DNA of 64,000 nucleotides, taken from Talpa occidentalis. Its lineage: Eukaryota > Chordata > Mammalia > Eulipotyphla > Talpidae. The translations under genes and the position numbers were made by a program. The notes below the pieces were generated by a model. The model saw only the letters and a list, made by a program, of their open reading frames with translations. It was not told the DNA's origin and did no database searches. How positions within the stretch are numbered: the first letter of the stretch is position 1; every line of letters begins with the position of its first letter. The DNA lies in assembly GCF_014898055.3 (NCBI RefSeq), contig NW_023601433.1, positions 86,127,106 through 86,191,105 on the forward strand. The letters run 5' to 3'. Positions 51,301-63,519 of the stretch are shown piece after piece.

Positions 51301-52436
51301 ACTTTCTAGAATGAATATGAGAGATCAGAATTGAGCTTCTTAAAAGGTAGGCCAGTGTTGTTCTGGAAGAATATTGCAATATCCAACACGTAAATACACT
51401 GCAGTGCTGTGTATGCGTGGGGGTGCCAGGCTGAAACAGTTGAGCCCCTACCTTCCTCTTAGTGTATGGGGTGGTATTTATTAGCTTTGCCTCCTGCATG
51501 CTGACTGGACCCCAAATCTGGATCTCTAACCCCAATGTCTTCTTGAAGAATTTTATTTTTTAATGAATGTGACAGAACACTAAAATATATTGAGAATGAT
51601 GTAATAAGCACCCACGCACCACCAGCCTATTTAAGGAATAAGACATTATAATCTAGTTTAGGTTCTCTGCACACCCAACCTCTATCCACTTCCTCTCCCC
51701 TTTTATACATCATCCTAAATTTGGTGTCTGTCCTTTGGGTTTGTTTTAATATTGTCTACAACATATGTCTGTATCTGGAAAAGTATCTAATTTTTTCCCT
51801 TTTTATGGAGGTGAAATTCATATGACAAAATTAGCTACAGACAGGCACTGCTTAACAATGGGGATTAGTTCTGAGAAAAGTGTCGTTAGGCAGTTTAATA
51901 GCTGGGTGGTGCCCCATTGAGGATCTACTCCACACACAGGGAGCATCATGCAGGGTGACTGCACAACAGCAATGGTGCAGCCTGCAGCACCCAGGCTAGA
52001 TGGAAGAGCCTATCAGGACCCCTGTGGTATATGTAGTCTGTTGTTGATCAAAATGTCATGAAGGGGCACGTGACTGTACTTAAGGTGAACAGTTCAGTGG
52101 TGTTTAGTGAAAGTGTGTAACCACCACCTCTAGTCACGTCCAGAAACTTTCATCATCCCAAAAGGAAACCCCAAATCCATTATGCAGTCACTCCCCCTTC
52201 CCCCTTCCCTCAGCCCCTGGCTACCATCTGCCTATTCTCTGTCTCTGTTGATTTACCTAATCCAGATATATCATATAAATGGGATCATACAATCTGTGTC
52301 TGTGACCTTTTGTGTCTGGCTTCTTTTACTCTGTATTTTCAAATTGGCTGTGCTGCCACCACCAACAGAGCATTCAGAATTGCAGTACCTTAGCCCCATC
52401 CTTGGAAGCTCGGCTCTCTTTCGAATCACCCCGGGA

Positions 52437-52710
52437 GGGCCTCCCTGGTGGCACAAGGTGTTAAGTCTCAGCACTATGAAGCTATCGCCAGCCACTGAGG
52501 CAAAAGTTCAATTCCCACCCAAGGAGCAGACTCACATGGTGCAGAAGACCTCTCCTGTCTCCCCGCTGCTCCCCTCAGCAGAGTATTTCAGTCAATCCAC
52601 CAGTTCTGCTCCCCACTCTGTCTCTGGTGAATCCTCTCACCACCACCCCTTGCACCTCTGGCCTATACCCCAGTTCTTGTATGCATAAATAAATAAAATA
52701 AATCTTTAAA
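52437..52710 (+). repeat. tRNA-derived SINE copy 17
   Basis: A plus-strand copy with diagnostic CAATCCACCAGTTC and CACCACCACCCCTTGC blocks, shared with copy 19. Its 5' junction AATCACCCCGGGAG is also nearly the same as that of copy 19. Confidence 0.87.
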
Positions 52711-52749
52711 ATTCACAGTGTAGCATATCTCACTTCTTCAGTATTTTTT

Positions 52750-53042
52750 TTTTTAATAGAGGCATGTTTTATTTATTTATTTGTTTGTTTGTTTATACAA
52801 GCACTGGGTACAGTCAGAAGCGCGGGAGGGTGAGAGAATTCACCAGAGCCAGAGCAGGGAGCAGAGCAGGCAGAGGACCGAAGTACACTGCTGAGGGGAG
52901 CAGCGGGCGGCAGGAGAGGTCTGTGCGCCATGTGGGACCCTCCTCCGGTGGCCGGGGAGCAGCCGGGGATCGAGCCGGCACGGCAGAGGCCGCAGGCAGC
53001 TTCGCAACCCAGCGCTCAACCGCTGAGCCACCGGGGAGGCCC
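52750..53042 (-). repeat. tRNA-derived SINE copy 18 (long-tail subfamily)
   Basis: A well-preserved minus-strand copy flanked by TTCTTCAGTATTTTTT at 52734-52749 and 53044-53059. Confidence 0.92.
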
Positions 53043-53539
53043 ATTCTTCAGTATTTTTTATGGCTGAATAATATTCCACCAAATGGATAGTCCACACTTG
53101 ATCTCTTTATCCAGTGAGGGACATTTGGGTGGTTTTTACCTTCTGGCTTTTGTGAACAGTGCTGCTATACACAGGCACGGGCAGCTCCTTACTTGACTCT
53201 ATGATGTTTGGATTTCTTTAAGCTTTATGTCACACTATGAATTGCTCAACATCATTTCCATGTTGATACAGGTAATTCTCGTCAATTCATTTTCACTGCT
53301 GTGGAGCATCCAGTTGTATGACTCTGACAATTTATTCATCCCTCACTCTTCAAGCACTTTTAGGTTATTTCTAGCTTGCCCTCTCACGAATAGCGCTGCC
53401 GCAAACATTTGTGCACATAATTCCATGGACATGTGTATGAGGGTTTCTCTGGAGCATAAACCTAAGAGTGGAATGGCTGGGTCATGCAGAATGCACTTTT
53501 AAAATGCATGTGATATTGCCATAGATGAACCTTCCTTTC

Positions 53540-53990
53540 ATGAGGCTCCAGGGGTTTAACATTGTAGGTAGGCATTAGAATCACCTCGGGAGGGCCTCTC
53601 TGGTGGTGCAAGGGATTAAGTCTCAGCACTATGAAACTATCACCAACCACTGAGGCAAGAGTTCGATCCCCACCCAGGAAGCTGACCCACATGGCGCAGC
53701 AGACCTCTCCTGTCTCCCCGTGCTCCCCTCAGCAGTGGATTTCAGTCAATCCACCAGTTCCGCTCTCCACTCTGTCTCTGGTGAATCATCTCACCATCAC
53801 CCCTTGCACCTCTGGCCTATACCCAAGTTCTTGTATGCATAAATAAAATAAATCTTTTAAAAAGAATCACCTCAGGAATTTAAAAAATATAAATAGGTAC
53901 CTGGATAACTCCCCGACCTACTGAATCCGAGCTTCTGAGGATGGGGCTAAGGCGCTGTGATTCTGAATACTCTGTGGGTGGTGACAGCAC
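53540..53990. repeat. MER5-like fossil carrying SINE copy 19
   Basis: The flanks TTAGAATCACCTCGGGAG and GAATCACCTCAGGAATTT plus the following blocks resemble the common MER5 type of hAT fossil. Confidence 0.45.
53592..53862 (+). repeat. tRNA-derived SINE copy 19
   Basis: A plus-strand copy with duplication AGAATCACCTCGGGAG / AGAATCACCTCAGGAA. Same subfamily as copy 17. Confidence 0.88.
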
Positions 53991-54534
53991 AGCCAATGTT
54001 GACAATGGCTAGGACCACATCTTGCTCCACTCTGGCCTGCTTCCCCACGGTCAGCTTACAGAGGCAGCCACTTAGGTTCACATTCTAAAGAAGATACTAA
54101 CAAATAATGAGCTGGACAAAGGGCAGAAGTAGAGCCAGCTGGCACCAGGCTCTGGGCTCAAAGGCAGACCCGTGGGTGACCTTTTTCCTGCCACTGATTC
54201 TTGTGTCATCTAGGACACATTCCTTTGCTCCTCTCAGCCTATTCCCTCATCTACCTAAGGGTGACAATTATAGTAACTGTCTCCCTTGGTAGGACAAAAG
54301 GAGATGGTGCCTGCAGAGCACTTGACACATCCAGTGTTCCACAGAGGGTAGCCGATATAATCAAGGTTATAAACCAGGTGGGTGTTTGTGGAAAAAAGGT
54401 GACTGGCCTGCAGGACACATCTTCTTAGGTTGGCCTGCTGGGCCGACCTGGGATTGTCCTTTACACTTGGGTCTCGATTAGGCAATCTGAGAGGCTGGCA
54501 TTGGGGGCAATAGTTCAGAGCCTGCCTGTGTGCC

Positions 54535-54690
54535 AAATATGGTACTAAGGAGTGTGCATGCACGTCTCATTTCATTCTCACAACCACCCCATGAAGTAGG
54601 TACGACTACCCTTCCCAATTAACAGAAAATGAAAATGAGTCACAGAGAGGCCAAGTTGGTTACCCCAGTCACCTGGCCAAGAATTTGCAG
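54535..54690 (-). repeat. MIR fragment
   Basis: The block CCCCATGAAGTAGGTACGAC and a GTCACAGAGAGGCCAAG-like block are antisense MIR. It lies just upstream of P2RX7 exon 2. Confidence 0.65.
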
Positions 54691-54755
54691 GGGGGTGGTC
54701 ATGCCCTACACCTCCCTGAACAAGCCACTGATGCTTTTCTGTGTCTACCATTTAG

Positions 54756-54921
54756 CTTTGCTTTGGTGAAAGACAAGCTGTATCAACAGAAAGAGCCTGT
54801 TATCAGCTCCGTGCACACCAAGGTGAAAGGGATAGCGGAGGTGAAGGAGACTCTGGAGAAGGGGATGAAGGAGACAGTCCGGAGTATCTTCGACACTGCG
54901 GATTATACCTTCCCCGTGCAG
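54756..54921 (+). CDS. P2RX7: P2RX7 exon 2
   Basis: This exon encodes the last base of the split codon and 55 codons, FALVKDKLYQ through DTADYTFPVQ. It has acceptor CCATTTAG and donor GTGAGC. It finishes TM1 and begins the ectodomain. The VHTKVKGIAEV stretch carries the two Lys residues (human K64 and K66) that bind ATP phosphates. Against human as I recall it, one residue is missing in the variable KETLEKGMKE stretch. Confidence 0.97.
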
Positions 54922-56027
54922 GTGAGCCCTTGACAGCATCCTCCCTGGTCACTATCACCAGGGCCTCGCCACCCCCGCTCCTGGGGCCTAGAGCCTCACT
55001 CCAGAAAAACACTGGCTCTATTTTAAAAGCGCCTGAAAATCCCAACTGAGAAAATCTAAAAATTGCAAAATTGGGTCAGATCCAGATGCTCCAAGGAGAC
55101 GCTTCTTTGCTTTATCAAGTCCTACAGGGTTTCTCAAAATAGCAGTGTGTCCTGGTGCAGTTTAAACAGGATTTGGTTTGCTCACACTTGATTTATAAAG
55201 TTTTTCAGGCATGGGACCATCAAGCCAGCAAGGTCTGCCTAGATACAGAAAGGCAAAGAAATGGCTCCCTAGTGAGGACCAGCCCTTCTGTGCTGTTTGT
55301 GCAGTATTTTATCAACAAATATGTCTCCAGGAAGACATTCTAGGGTGTGCCTTTTGCACAAAGGAAGATAGAGATGGCAAATAAAGGAGGGGTCTGGATC
55401 ACATAGAAAGGGCATGAGGTGATGTAAATCTGCAAGAAGAGAAAATGAAAGTGACATCTCTAAAAGGAGAAATCAAAGCGGGGCTGAGAACACCAATGAA
55501 CAGCTGGGAGGCGGGAGGGACAAGAGGGCGCATTTGCAGATTGTGGGAGCTGGGAAGCTTTGCAAAACATAACCCCCAAGGTGCTGGCTGTTTGTTTCTG
55601 ACAGTGGGTCATTAAAACCTCCAGCTACTTCCCAGGTGGTGAGATGTCCCACTGCCCTTTAATTAAAGTCCTGGATAATCTAAACAGCTTTCTGATGAAG
55701 CTGACACCCCCACCTCCACCTCCCCTGGTCTCCTGAGTTTCAATTTAATGGGATTTTACTGTGTCCAAAAAATGAAAAGGCTGCTTTTGAGGCTGAAATG
55801 GAAAGTGAATACTCAATCAGTGCGAAAGCTCCCGTGTTCCCCCTCGGCTCAGCAGGGCGGCTCATCCAGCTTTGATATTAAGCCTTCTGCGTAGTCCGAG
55901 CTGCTCCCTGGACCCAGATTTCTAGACTAAAGCTTCGCCCCCAGGCACTTAGCAAGCTGGATTATTATAATTAAGTAGTTCTGTTCTCTGAGGCTTTGCG
56001 TTAGCCCTCTCTTCTTTTTCTCCACAG
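54922..56027 (+). other. P2RX7 intron 2
   Basis: About 1.1 kb between exons 2 and 3. No repeat or exon is recognised. Confidence 0.6.
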
Positions 56028-56096
56028 GGGAACTCTTTCTTTGTGATGACGAACTTTCGCAAGACTGAAGGCCAAGAGCAGGGGTTATGTCCTGAG
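56028..56096 (+). CDS. P2RX7: P2RX7 exon 3
   Basis: Exactly 23 codons, GNSFFVMTNFRKTEGQEQ then GLCPE, with acceptor TCCACAG and donor GTAAGG. The ectodomain upper-body strand is conserved, and the Cys is the first of the ten conserved P2X ectodomain cysteines (human C119). Confidence 0.97.
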
Positions 56097-56424
56097 GTAA
56101 GGAGGGGCCCTGGAGTGGCTGGATGGGTGTTAGAGATCCTGGAGGAGGCAAAGGTTGGAGGATGTGGGCCTTGAAACCCAGGGTGTAGCTGAACCCACAG
56201 ATAACTTCTGAGTACCCGCCTCTTTTGTGTGGCTGTAGGTCTGGGCTGGATAGAAGGGTGAGAAGACATGGCATGTCTCTCTCTGCAGCCACCAGATGGT
56301 TGCCTCACCCCTGGGTCTCCAACTCCCACACAAGGAGCCTTGCAGGCTACAGCCCTGCTCTCTCTGTCACTTGCTCCCAGTACAGCTCATGCCACAGTGG
56401 CCCTTGGCACACGAGCAGCATTTT

Positions 56425-56605
56425 ACATTTCACTGAAGCCTCACAGTGACTGTAAGAGGGCAACTGCGTTCCCTGCCCCATTTGACAGGTCACAACACAG
56501 ATCAGAGAGGTTACGTGACTTCCCCAAGGTCACCCAGCTTGCCAGAGGCAGAGCCAGGCTAGGAACCCAGGTGTCCTCATTCCCAGGTTCTACCCCAGTC
56601 TGCTG
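56425..56605 (-). repeat. MIR element (intron 3)
   Basis: Clear antisense MIR blocks: ACAGATCAGAGAGGTTACGT and CAAGGTCACCCAGCTTGCCA. Confidence 0.75.
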
Positions 56606-57318
56606 TGAACTGCAGGACCAGTCCTGGGAAGCTTTTTTAGGTGGCTCAAGTTTGCCTTTCATCCCCCTTCTTAGAGTTTCATCCTCTATGTCAGTGACAT
56701 GCCTCCATCTGACCTCACTTCCCCTGCCATGTAGTCTTCCCCCGCTGGGTTTTGTTCTTTCCATCTCCTGACCTTCCCCTACCTCTTCCTGGAAAACTTT
56801 GCCAGGGACCAGTCCCAACATGCAGGGGTACAGCGTTGCAGCCATCTCAATCTGGGTCCCCCACCTTGGGGAGCCTTACCTGCAGACGTGGCTCATGAGC
56901 CCACTCTGGTGACAGGACCAGATCTGGGAGTTTCTGAGAGCTTGCAGAGTCTCTCCATATCATCTTTTCAAATTTCCTAACAGCTCAGGTTTCCCCAAAC
57001 CAAAAGAAGCTTCTAGATCTCCCAAGCTTAGGCCTAGAGCTGGATAGTATTATCCCACTGCTTTTCTATTGGCTTTTTAGTCACAGCACCATGGTGGAGA
57101 AACACTTCACCTCCCAAAAGCAAGTAACAAGGAATTTGTGACCAGACTTACCCCACGCAACCACCACCAAGAGAGACGATGAAAACTAGTATTTAAAAAA
57201 AATTTCAGGGTTTCATCTGGACAGCAAGTTAGATTTGGTCTAACTTCATTCCTTAGATTTCCTTCCAGTTGATAATCAAAACAGCAAAGGTTTCCAGAAG
57301 CCACAGGGAACGAGCATT

Positions 57319-57338
57319 CACACACACACACACACACC
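57319..57338. repeat. (CA)n microsatellite
   Basis: About ten CA units in P2RX7 intron 3. Confidence 0.95.
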
Positions 57339-57509
57339 ATTTATCACGCCCCACTATGTGTCAGGCACTTGGGCTACGAAGAGATGACCCAGTCCAGCTG
57401 GGGGATGTGCTGAGTGACAGGAAGAAAGAAGCCACTGGGGAAGAAAAGAGAACTCGGAGAGAGTGAGAACTACAAGCTTACTGAGCAGGGGCTACGTGCG
57501 AAGCCCTTT

Positions 57510-57670
57510 CTTTTCATAACACATTTCATTTCAACACTACGAAAGAAAAATCCTGCCCCTCCTCTTACAGGGGAGGCAAAGGAGGCTCAGAGAGATGAAG
57601 TGACATGGCCGAGTTGCTCACCTAGAAAACAGTGCCCCTTTCAATAAACCCAGGGTTCAAGCCTGGATCC
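57510..57670 (-). repeat. MIR fragment
   Basis: The AGGAGGCTCAGAGAGATGAA block, antisense MIR. Confidence 0.6.
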
Positions 57671-57944
57671 TCCCCCAAATCTTGCTAAAAGTCACCAATT
57701 GCATAGAAACAGCCATTTTTACACCCAAATCATGTTCTGGTTTTCCTGACTTGCCATTACTGCCCCCTAGAAAACCCAGTCAGTGCTGGCTGGCATCCCT
57801 TAGTTCCACACTTCCTGCTAAGCTTTGGAGCTGTCTCTTTGGGTTGATTGGGCAGCACAGGGAAGCTTGAACCAGGCCACCTGCTCTCCACCCCAAGGAC
57901 CATCCTTGAAAGTGGTCCCTGGCTGCCTTGACATCCCTTTTTAT

Positions 57945-58480
57945 ATTTTAATTTATTTTTATTTTTTTTGAGTTAGAATTCACATACCATACAATTCATC
58001 ATTATAAAATGAACAGTTCATTAGGCTTTAGTCTATTCACAGAGCTGTGCAACCATCATCGCTGTCAGAATGTCCTTATCACCCCCAAAAGAAACCTGGT
58101 ACCCACTAGTAGTCACTCCCATTCCCCTCACCCCCACCCCCTGGAAACCACTGACCTACTCTGTCTCGATGGATCTGCCTATTCTGGACATAAAGTATAC
58201 ATGTCATATAATCACATAATATATGACCTTATGTGTCTGATTTCTTTCAATTAGCATCATGTCTTCAAGTTTCAGCCACCTCGGAGAAGGTATCAGTAGT
58301 CCATTCCTTCTTATGGCTGAATAATATTCCACTGCATGGACATACTGCATTTTATTTTTCCGTGCATCCTTTGATGGGCATCTGGGCTGTTTCCACATTT
58401 CACCTATTGTGAATTGTGCTGTTATGAACATCTGCATGCAAGTTTTTGCGTGGACATAGGCATGCACTTTTCTCTGTCAT
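57945..58480 (-). repeat. L1M 3'-end fossil (intron 3)
   Basis: Read on plus: ATTCACATACCATACAATTC, GGATCTGCCTATTCTGGACA and TGGCTGAATAATATTCCACT. It ends about 50 bases before exon 4. Confidence 0.8.
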
Positions 58481-58527
58481 AGGGTCACATGATGCTTACT
58501 CCTCACTATCCTGTCCTTCTCCCGCAG

Positions 58528-58600
58528 TACCCCACCCGCAGGACGATCTGTTCCTCTGACAGCAACTGTAAAAAGGGGCGGATGAACCCACAGAGCAATG
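58528..58600 (+). CDS. P2RX7: P2RX7 exon 4
   Basis: 24 codons plus one base, starting YPTRRTICSSDSNCKKGR and ending NPQSN. The acceptor is CCCGCAG and the donor GTATGT. It encodes part of the cysteine-rich head domain, with the second and third conserved ectodomain cysteines. The canonical Arg-Arg after YPT is kept. Confidence 0.97.
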
Positions 58601-59629
58601 GTATGTTCTGTCTCTTTCCCTGACACCCAGGTGGCTGGTCTAGGATCTTGGCGACAGTCACAATGCAGCACTCATGTCTTTAGTCCCTGGCTCTGCTGCC
58701 TACATTCACCCTCATCAGGCCCTAGGCCTGTGTCTCCTGGGCTCTGTCTCTAGAAGACCAGCTGCCAACAGTGAATGTGATTCATTCACAGTGAGGTTGG
58801 CTCCTGAAAACTTGCAGAGTGCCTGCAGGTTCTCACTGATAGAAAATCGAAGAGTTCATAGCCTCATCCTAGCAGTCTAAAAGCCTGACTCTCCCCAGGT
58901 TGAGGAACTGAGCTTGTACCCCCAGGGTACCTACAGCAATACCTGTGTTAACCAGCAGAATTTCCATTATCTCTTGTTTTAACTGAAAAAGACACATAAT
59001 GATAAAAAAAAATAAATTACCACCTCTATAAGAAAACTAGTTAGTGGTTCTAACATACACAGACCACAAAGGCATGTGAATGTTACATTCTATTCCGTAC
59101 TCTGTGTGTGCTGGAGCTTTGTCCAGATCATTTCAAGGTTAATTACTATGAACGCTCCCCTTTAAGTCTGGTAGTGACCCTGGTGCTCCAGGAAGATGCT
59201 GTGCCATGTGCATTCCGTGGTATGCACATCCCAGGCATGTGCCATGTACCTTGAGAGGGACTCAAGTGGTCTTTTAGAAGCCAAGGTCTAGTCCACTTAT
59301 GCCAGGTGAGAGAATATACCCTGCTTGGCTCTCCTCTCAGGCATCTTTTCTTGCAGAGAATCCAGAGGAGTCAACAGCCTCCAGGATCTTCCTGACTTCA
59401 AAGTCTCTGATCCTTTTTTTAAAAAAGCTTACTATTTGATGTGCTTCTTGCTGGTTTGCCTTCTGTAAACTTGTGGTTCACATGGGTTTCATGGAAATGA
59501 CATGGGAAATGACATGGGTTGGGTTGAAAAGCATCATGGCCTCTGGCTTGGGTTAAGGATGTACCTTCTGGGGTGATTCCTCCCCTTGTCTTTCACACCT
59601 ATGCTCCTGCAAGCCCTTGACCTCCACAG
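58601..59629 (+). other. P2RX7 intron 4
   Basis: About 1.0 kb with no recognised repeat or exon. Confidence 0.6.
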
Positions 59630-59729
59630 GAATCCAGACGGGAAAGTGCGTGAAATATTATAACACTACGAAAAAAACCTGTGAAGTCACCGCCTGGTGT
59701 CCCATCGAGACAGCAGAAGAAGCCCCCAA
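59630..59729 (+). CDS. P2RX7: P2RX7 exon 5
   Basis: 100 bases that complete the Gly codon and encode IQTGKCVKYYNTTKKTCE through WCPIETAEEAPK. The acceptor is CTCCACAG and the donor GTGAGT. It carries three more conserved cysteines (human C152, C162, C168). Between the first two there are ten residues instead of the nine I recall in human, including an Asn-Thr-Thr glycosylation sequon. The exon ends in phase 2, ready for exon 6. Confidence 0.97.
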
Positions 59730-61080
59730 GTGAGTGGCAGGGTGGGGACAGGATGGCCGGGGCAGTGAGCAGATGAGGTTGGCCAGGTGCTGCTCACTCC
59801 CTCTTCCCTTCTTCCAGCAGCCCCACAAGCCCTGGGTCTGACTGGTGTGGCGACCCTTGTGCCAGGCACACTGATGGTCTCGGGGAGGGCCAGGCTAGTT
59901 GTTAAAAGAGTGAAACAATTCTCTACCAGCTGGTAAACAGCCACTACCTTGAGCACCCATGGGTGTCCCTGCCCCCCTGCTATCTCAGCACTTTCCAGGG
60001 CACCTCCAGACCCCTCCTCAAGCGCTAGAGAAGGGTCCATACAGAGTAATTAAGGATGAGGAGGTGGGGGGTGGGGAGAGAAGGAAAAGGAAGGGGAAGC
60101 ACTGGAAAGGAGGAAGGAATGGGAAGTTTTCTTAAATGGTCACAGTGACAGAGATGTGGTGGTCCCTATACTGCTTAGTCCCGCTAACATGCAAGACCAG
60201 GCCAGAGGGCAGAACCTGATGTTAAATCCCAGAAACTACAAGGACCTGCCGCAGACCAGCACAGCAGTGAACGATGAGGCCGTCTCAGGGTTGAGAGACT
60301 GCGCAGGGTGGTTAGGGATTCGGCTAAAGAAATGACAAACAGACACACTTCAAGAGTGAAAATCTGAGTGTAATTTAATTTGAGTTGGTGACCAGTATAT
60401 ATATGTTTTCTAAAAGCATAGGAATGGCGAACATCAGTGAAGAAATCAGCTTGCTTATAGGTTTAGCTTATCATTGACAGGGCAGTGATTTACATCTGGA
60501 CCCAGGCGCATTCCTAAGTAGTTAGGCTATTAATTTTTTTTTTTTATGTGATTACTTTTTTGTTTAAACTACTCACTACCACTAAATTATTATTAATTAG
60601 CACGGGTGAGTTTTACTTTTCACATTGTAATATTTTTATCATTAAGATTAATACTAACAAGGCTAAACATGCAACAGAGAAATTATTAAGTTAACAGTTC
60701 TATTAATACACAGAGTTTAGTAACGTTTCATTTGAATTAGCCTAGTTATTAGATTTCGTATGTTCTTTTTTAATCGGCAAACCAATGACCTTTTTAGACA
60801 GAGAAAGAGAAAAGATTTTAGAAAGACAGTTGTAGTAGAATAAAGTTTGTGGGTCTTGAGAAGGTGAGATAAGTTTCCCTGCGGGCAGCATTCCTGTAGT
60901 GGCTCCTGGTGGTCTTTATCTTTCAACAGGCTTCCGTCTTATCTATGTCTTCAGGGGGTTTTGCTGTTCTCCCCCTGCACGCTGGTTCCTTGCCCAGCTG
61001 GACCTAGGGAGCGTGGCGCAAGCCATTAGCCCTAAAGGTCACTGCAGGGGGAGGTGCAGCAAGGACCAGTCCATTTTAGC

Positions 61081-61325
61081 ATTTCAGCAGAAAACAGAGA
61101 CCTGGATTCAAATCCTGGCTCTGGTGTTTCCTTGCTGTGTGACCTTGAGCAAATGGCTTAACCTCTCTCTCTGAGCTTAACGCTCCTCACCTTTAAAATA
61201 AGGATAATAATAGCACCCACCTCACTGGGCTGTTGTGAGAATTAAGTGAGGCGTTACTTGTAGAGTGACTGCAGGGTAACTTCATGCCTGCCATGTAGTA
61301 AGTGCTTGATAACTGTTAAAAACAA
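61081..61325 (+). repeat. MIR element, nearly complete
   Basis: Classical MIR: GGATTCAAATCCTGGCTCTG, CTTGCTGTGTGACCTTGAGC, then GCTGTTGTGAGAATTAAGTG. Confidence 0.88.
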
Positions 61326-61574
61326 AATAACCTTCCCCAAATGGAGGTGCTTGTTCTAGGTCCCACCAAGACCTCAACACCTAACCTGACCACAGTTTCA
61401 GTCTCTGCCCTCTCCCTAGTAGTAGTAATTGGTCATATTTTCCATCCCCCAAGGAAAGAGGAGATAATCTGATATAGGACCTTTATCTGTACACCACAGA
61501 TAGGTTATCTAAGCCTGAAATAATTCCTCTTTCCTATTTTGTACACCTTTTGACTATAAAAACCTTTCATTTTT

Positions 61575-61841
61575 GGGCCTCCCTGGTGGCGCAAAAGGTT
61601 GTCTCAGCACTATGAAGTTATTGGCAGCCACTGAAGTACAAGCTCGATCCCCTGCCAGGGAGATACCCACATGGTGCAGTATACCTCTCCAGTCTCCCCA
61701 CTGCTCCCCTCAGCAGTGTATTTCAGTAGATCCACCTGTTCTGCTCCCCACTCTGTCTCTCGTGAATCCTCGCACCCCCCACACCTCTGGCCTATACCCC
61801 AGTTCTTGTATGCATAAATAAATATATCTTTAAAAAAAAAA
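61575..61841 (+). repeat. tRNA-derived SINE copy 20
   Basis: A plus-strand copy flanked by CCTTTCATTTTTG on both sides. Confidence 0.9.
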
Positions 61842-61969
61842 AAAACCCTTTCATTTTTGTATAGCTCTCCAGAACACTTTTCTGCTTGCTAGATGGGATG
61901 CTGCCCAACTCACAAACTATTTAGTAAAGTAAATTAGATCTTTCAAATTAACTTATTAGGATTTTTATT

Positions 61970-61973
<4 letters not shown>

Positions 61974-62002
<29 letters not shown>
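61974..62002. repeat. (CA)n microsatellite
   Basis: About 14 uninterrupted AC/CA units. Confidence 0.95.
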
Positions 62003-62005
<3 letters not shown>

Positions 62006-62035
62006 TGTCCCGAGCAGTGTGGTGGTTCTAGACCA

Positions 62036-62235
62036 GCGCTGTCCAGCGGAACTTTCCATAATGATGGAAATGCTCTGTACTTGCACTGACCAATGTGGGA
62101 GCCACTAGTTACATGTGGCCATTGAGCACTTTGAAGTGGCTACTGTAGTTGAACACAAATTTTTAATTTAATATGATCTTAATTTTAATACCACCCATGC
62201 CTAGGGGATGTTGGACTGTATTGGCCGGTGCAGCT
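62036..62235. repeat. old palindromic DNA-transposon fossil
   Basis: The block GGGAGCCACTAGTTACATG and an AT-rich centre. It is of the same family as 31955-32165. Confidence 0.55.
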
Positions 62236-63519
62236 CTAGGTGAGTGTGACTCAAGATTATACCATTGACAAAGAGCAGACGTGCCCAACTGATGTTTTAG
62301 AAGATTCAGGCAAAGGTCCCCAAATGTCAGCATGGAAGCATGAGGCAGTGTTAGCTGGTCTGGAGAGACCCAGGTTGCCAGGCTCATTTCTAGGTCTGGG
62401 AAGTTTCTTTGTCACAGAAGAAACTGTCCACGGCCTGGGTAGGATGTCAACCTATACTCAAGTAGCCCCTGGTTCAAGGGAAGGGAGCTCTTGATTATCG
62501 GCGCTTTTCAGTCCTGGTTCTGCCAATGCATTTGTTAGATAAACACTGTCTCCAGAGATGGTCCTACACCCATCCTATATGACCTTGGGCAAGCAGCTCC
62601 CTGAACTTCACCTTCATATGTTATATGAAGGGATTACTAAGATGGCTCACTGAACTGTTCATCCAACACAGCCATGAGCAAGTAGTAGGTATGAGCTCCT
62701 TATTTCACATGGAACACAAGAGACTATGCTAGATCTTATGTAAAACACAAAGAGACATAGAACAAAGCAGGTCCTTCCTCTTCCCCTACCCCCCAACCCC
62801 AGCTCCAGCTATTCTTTCTTCCACATTGGCTCTCCTCACACCTGGGGCCAGGGAACTCTAGGGTTACACTGTCCTAACTAGAGAAAATGAGTTTTTCTTT
62901 CCTAGTAGTTCCTAGAAAAGCCCTGGAATGTTCTCAGTGGCCTAAATCATGTGCTAATCTATGGACCAATCACTGTGACCGAGGGGGACGGGAAAGACCA
63001 GTTAGCCAGCCCTGCCTGGGTCCCTTGCCCACCCTGAGAGCTCTAAGAATGGGCAGGAGATGAACTCCTCCCCACCCAAGCCTGTGAGCTGAGAGCAAGA
63101 GACCTGACTTCGCCAAGGGGAGAAATGCTACTGTCAGAGGGAAATGGATGCTGCTCAGGCAAAACTTGCAATGTTTTCTATAGTTATAGCCCAAATAGAG
63201 TGAAAGTTGGACTCTGGAAATGCTGGAATCACCTCCTGTAGTATCTCACACAGCATCTATGGGTCAGAAATCTGGGTGGTTCTGGGGGAGGGTGTCAGCT
63301 TTCCGTCATTCTTGACGCCCCTTTCAAATGCACTCCACCCTTTCCTGGTGTTTCTACCAATATGTATCTGCCACTGACTCAGGCATGCCAGGCATCAGGT
63401 TACCAGCCGTATTTTATGGAGCCAGTTCTCTCCATCTTTCACAGGCTGTCAACTGTATTAGCACAAATCCTCATCTTGCTCTTCACTATACCCCCAATGC
63501 CCAGCCCCATGCCCAGGAC

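Larger units (their letters stand above)
51780..53150 (-). repeat. antisense L1M fossil with two nested SINEs
   Basis: Old L1 3' sequence in minus orientation, read on plus as CTCTGTTGATTTACCTAATC and TGGCTGAATAATATTCCACC. It is split by an unassigned piece plus SINE copy 17 and then by SINE copy 18. A further L1-like patch runs to about 53470. Confidence 0.65.
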
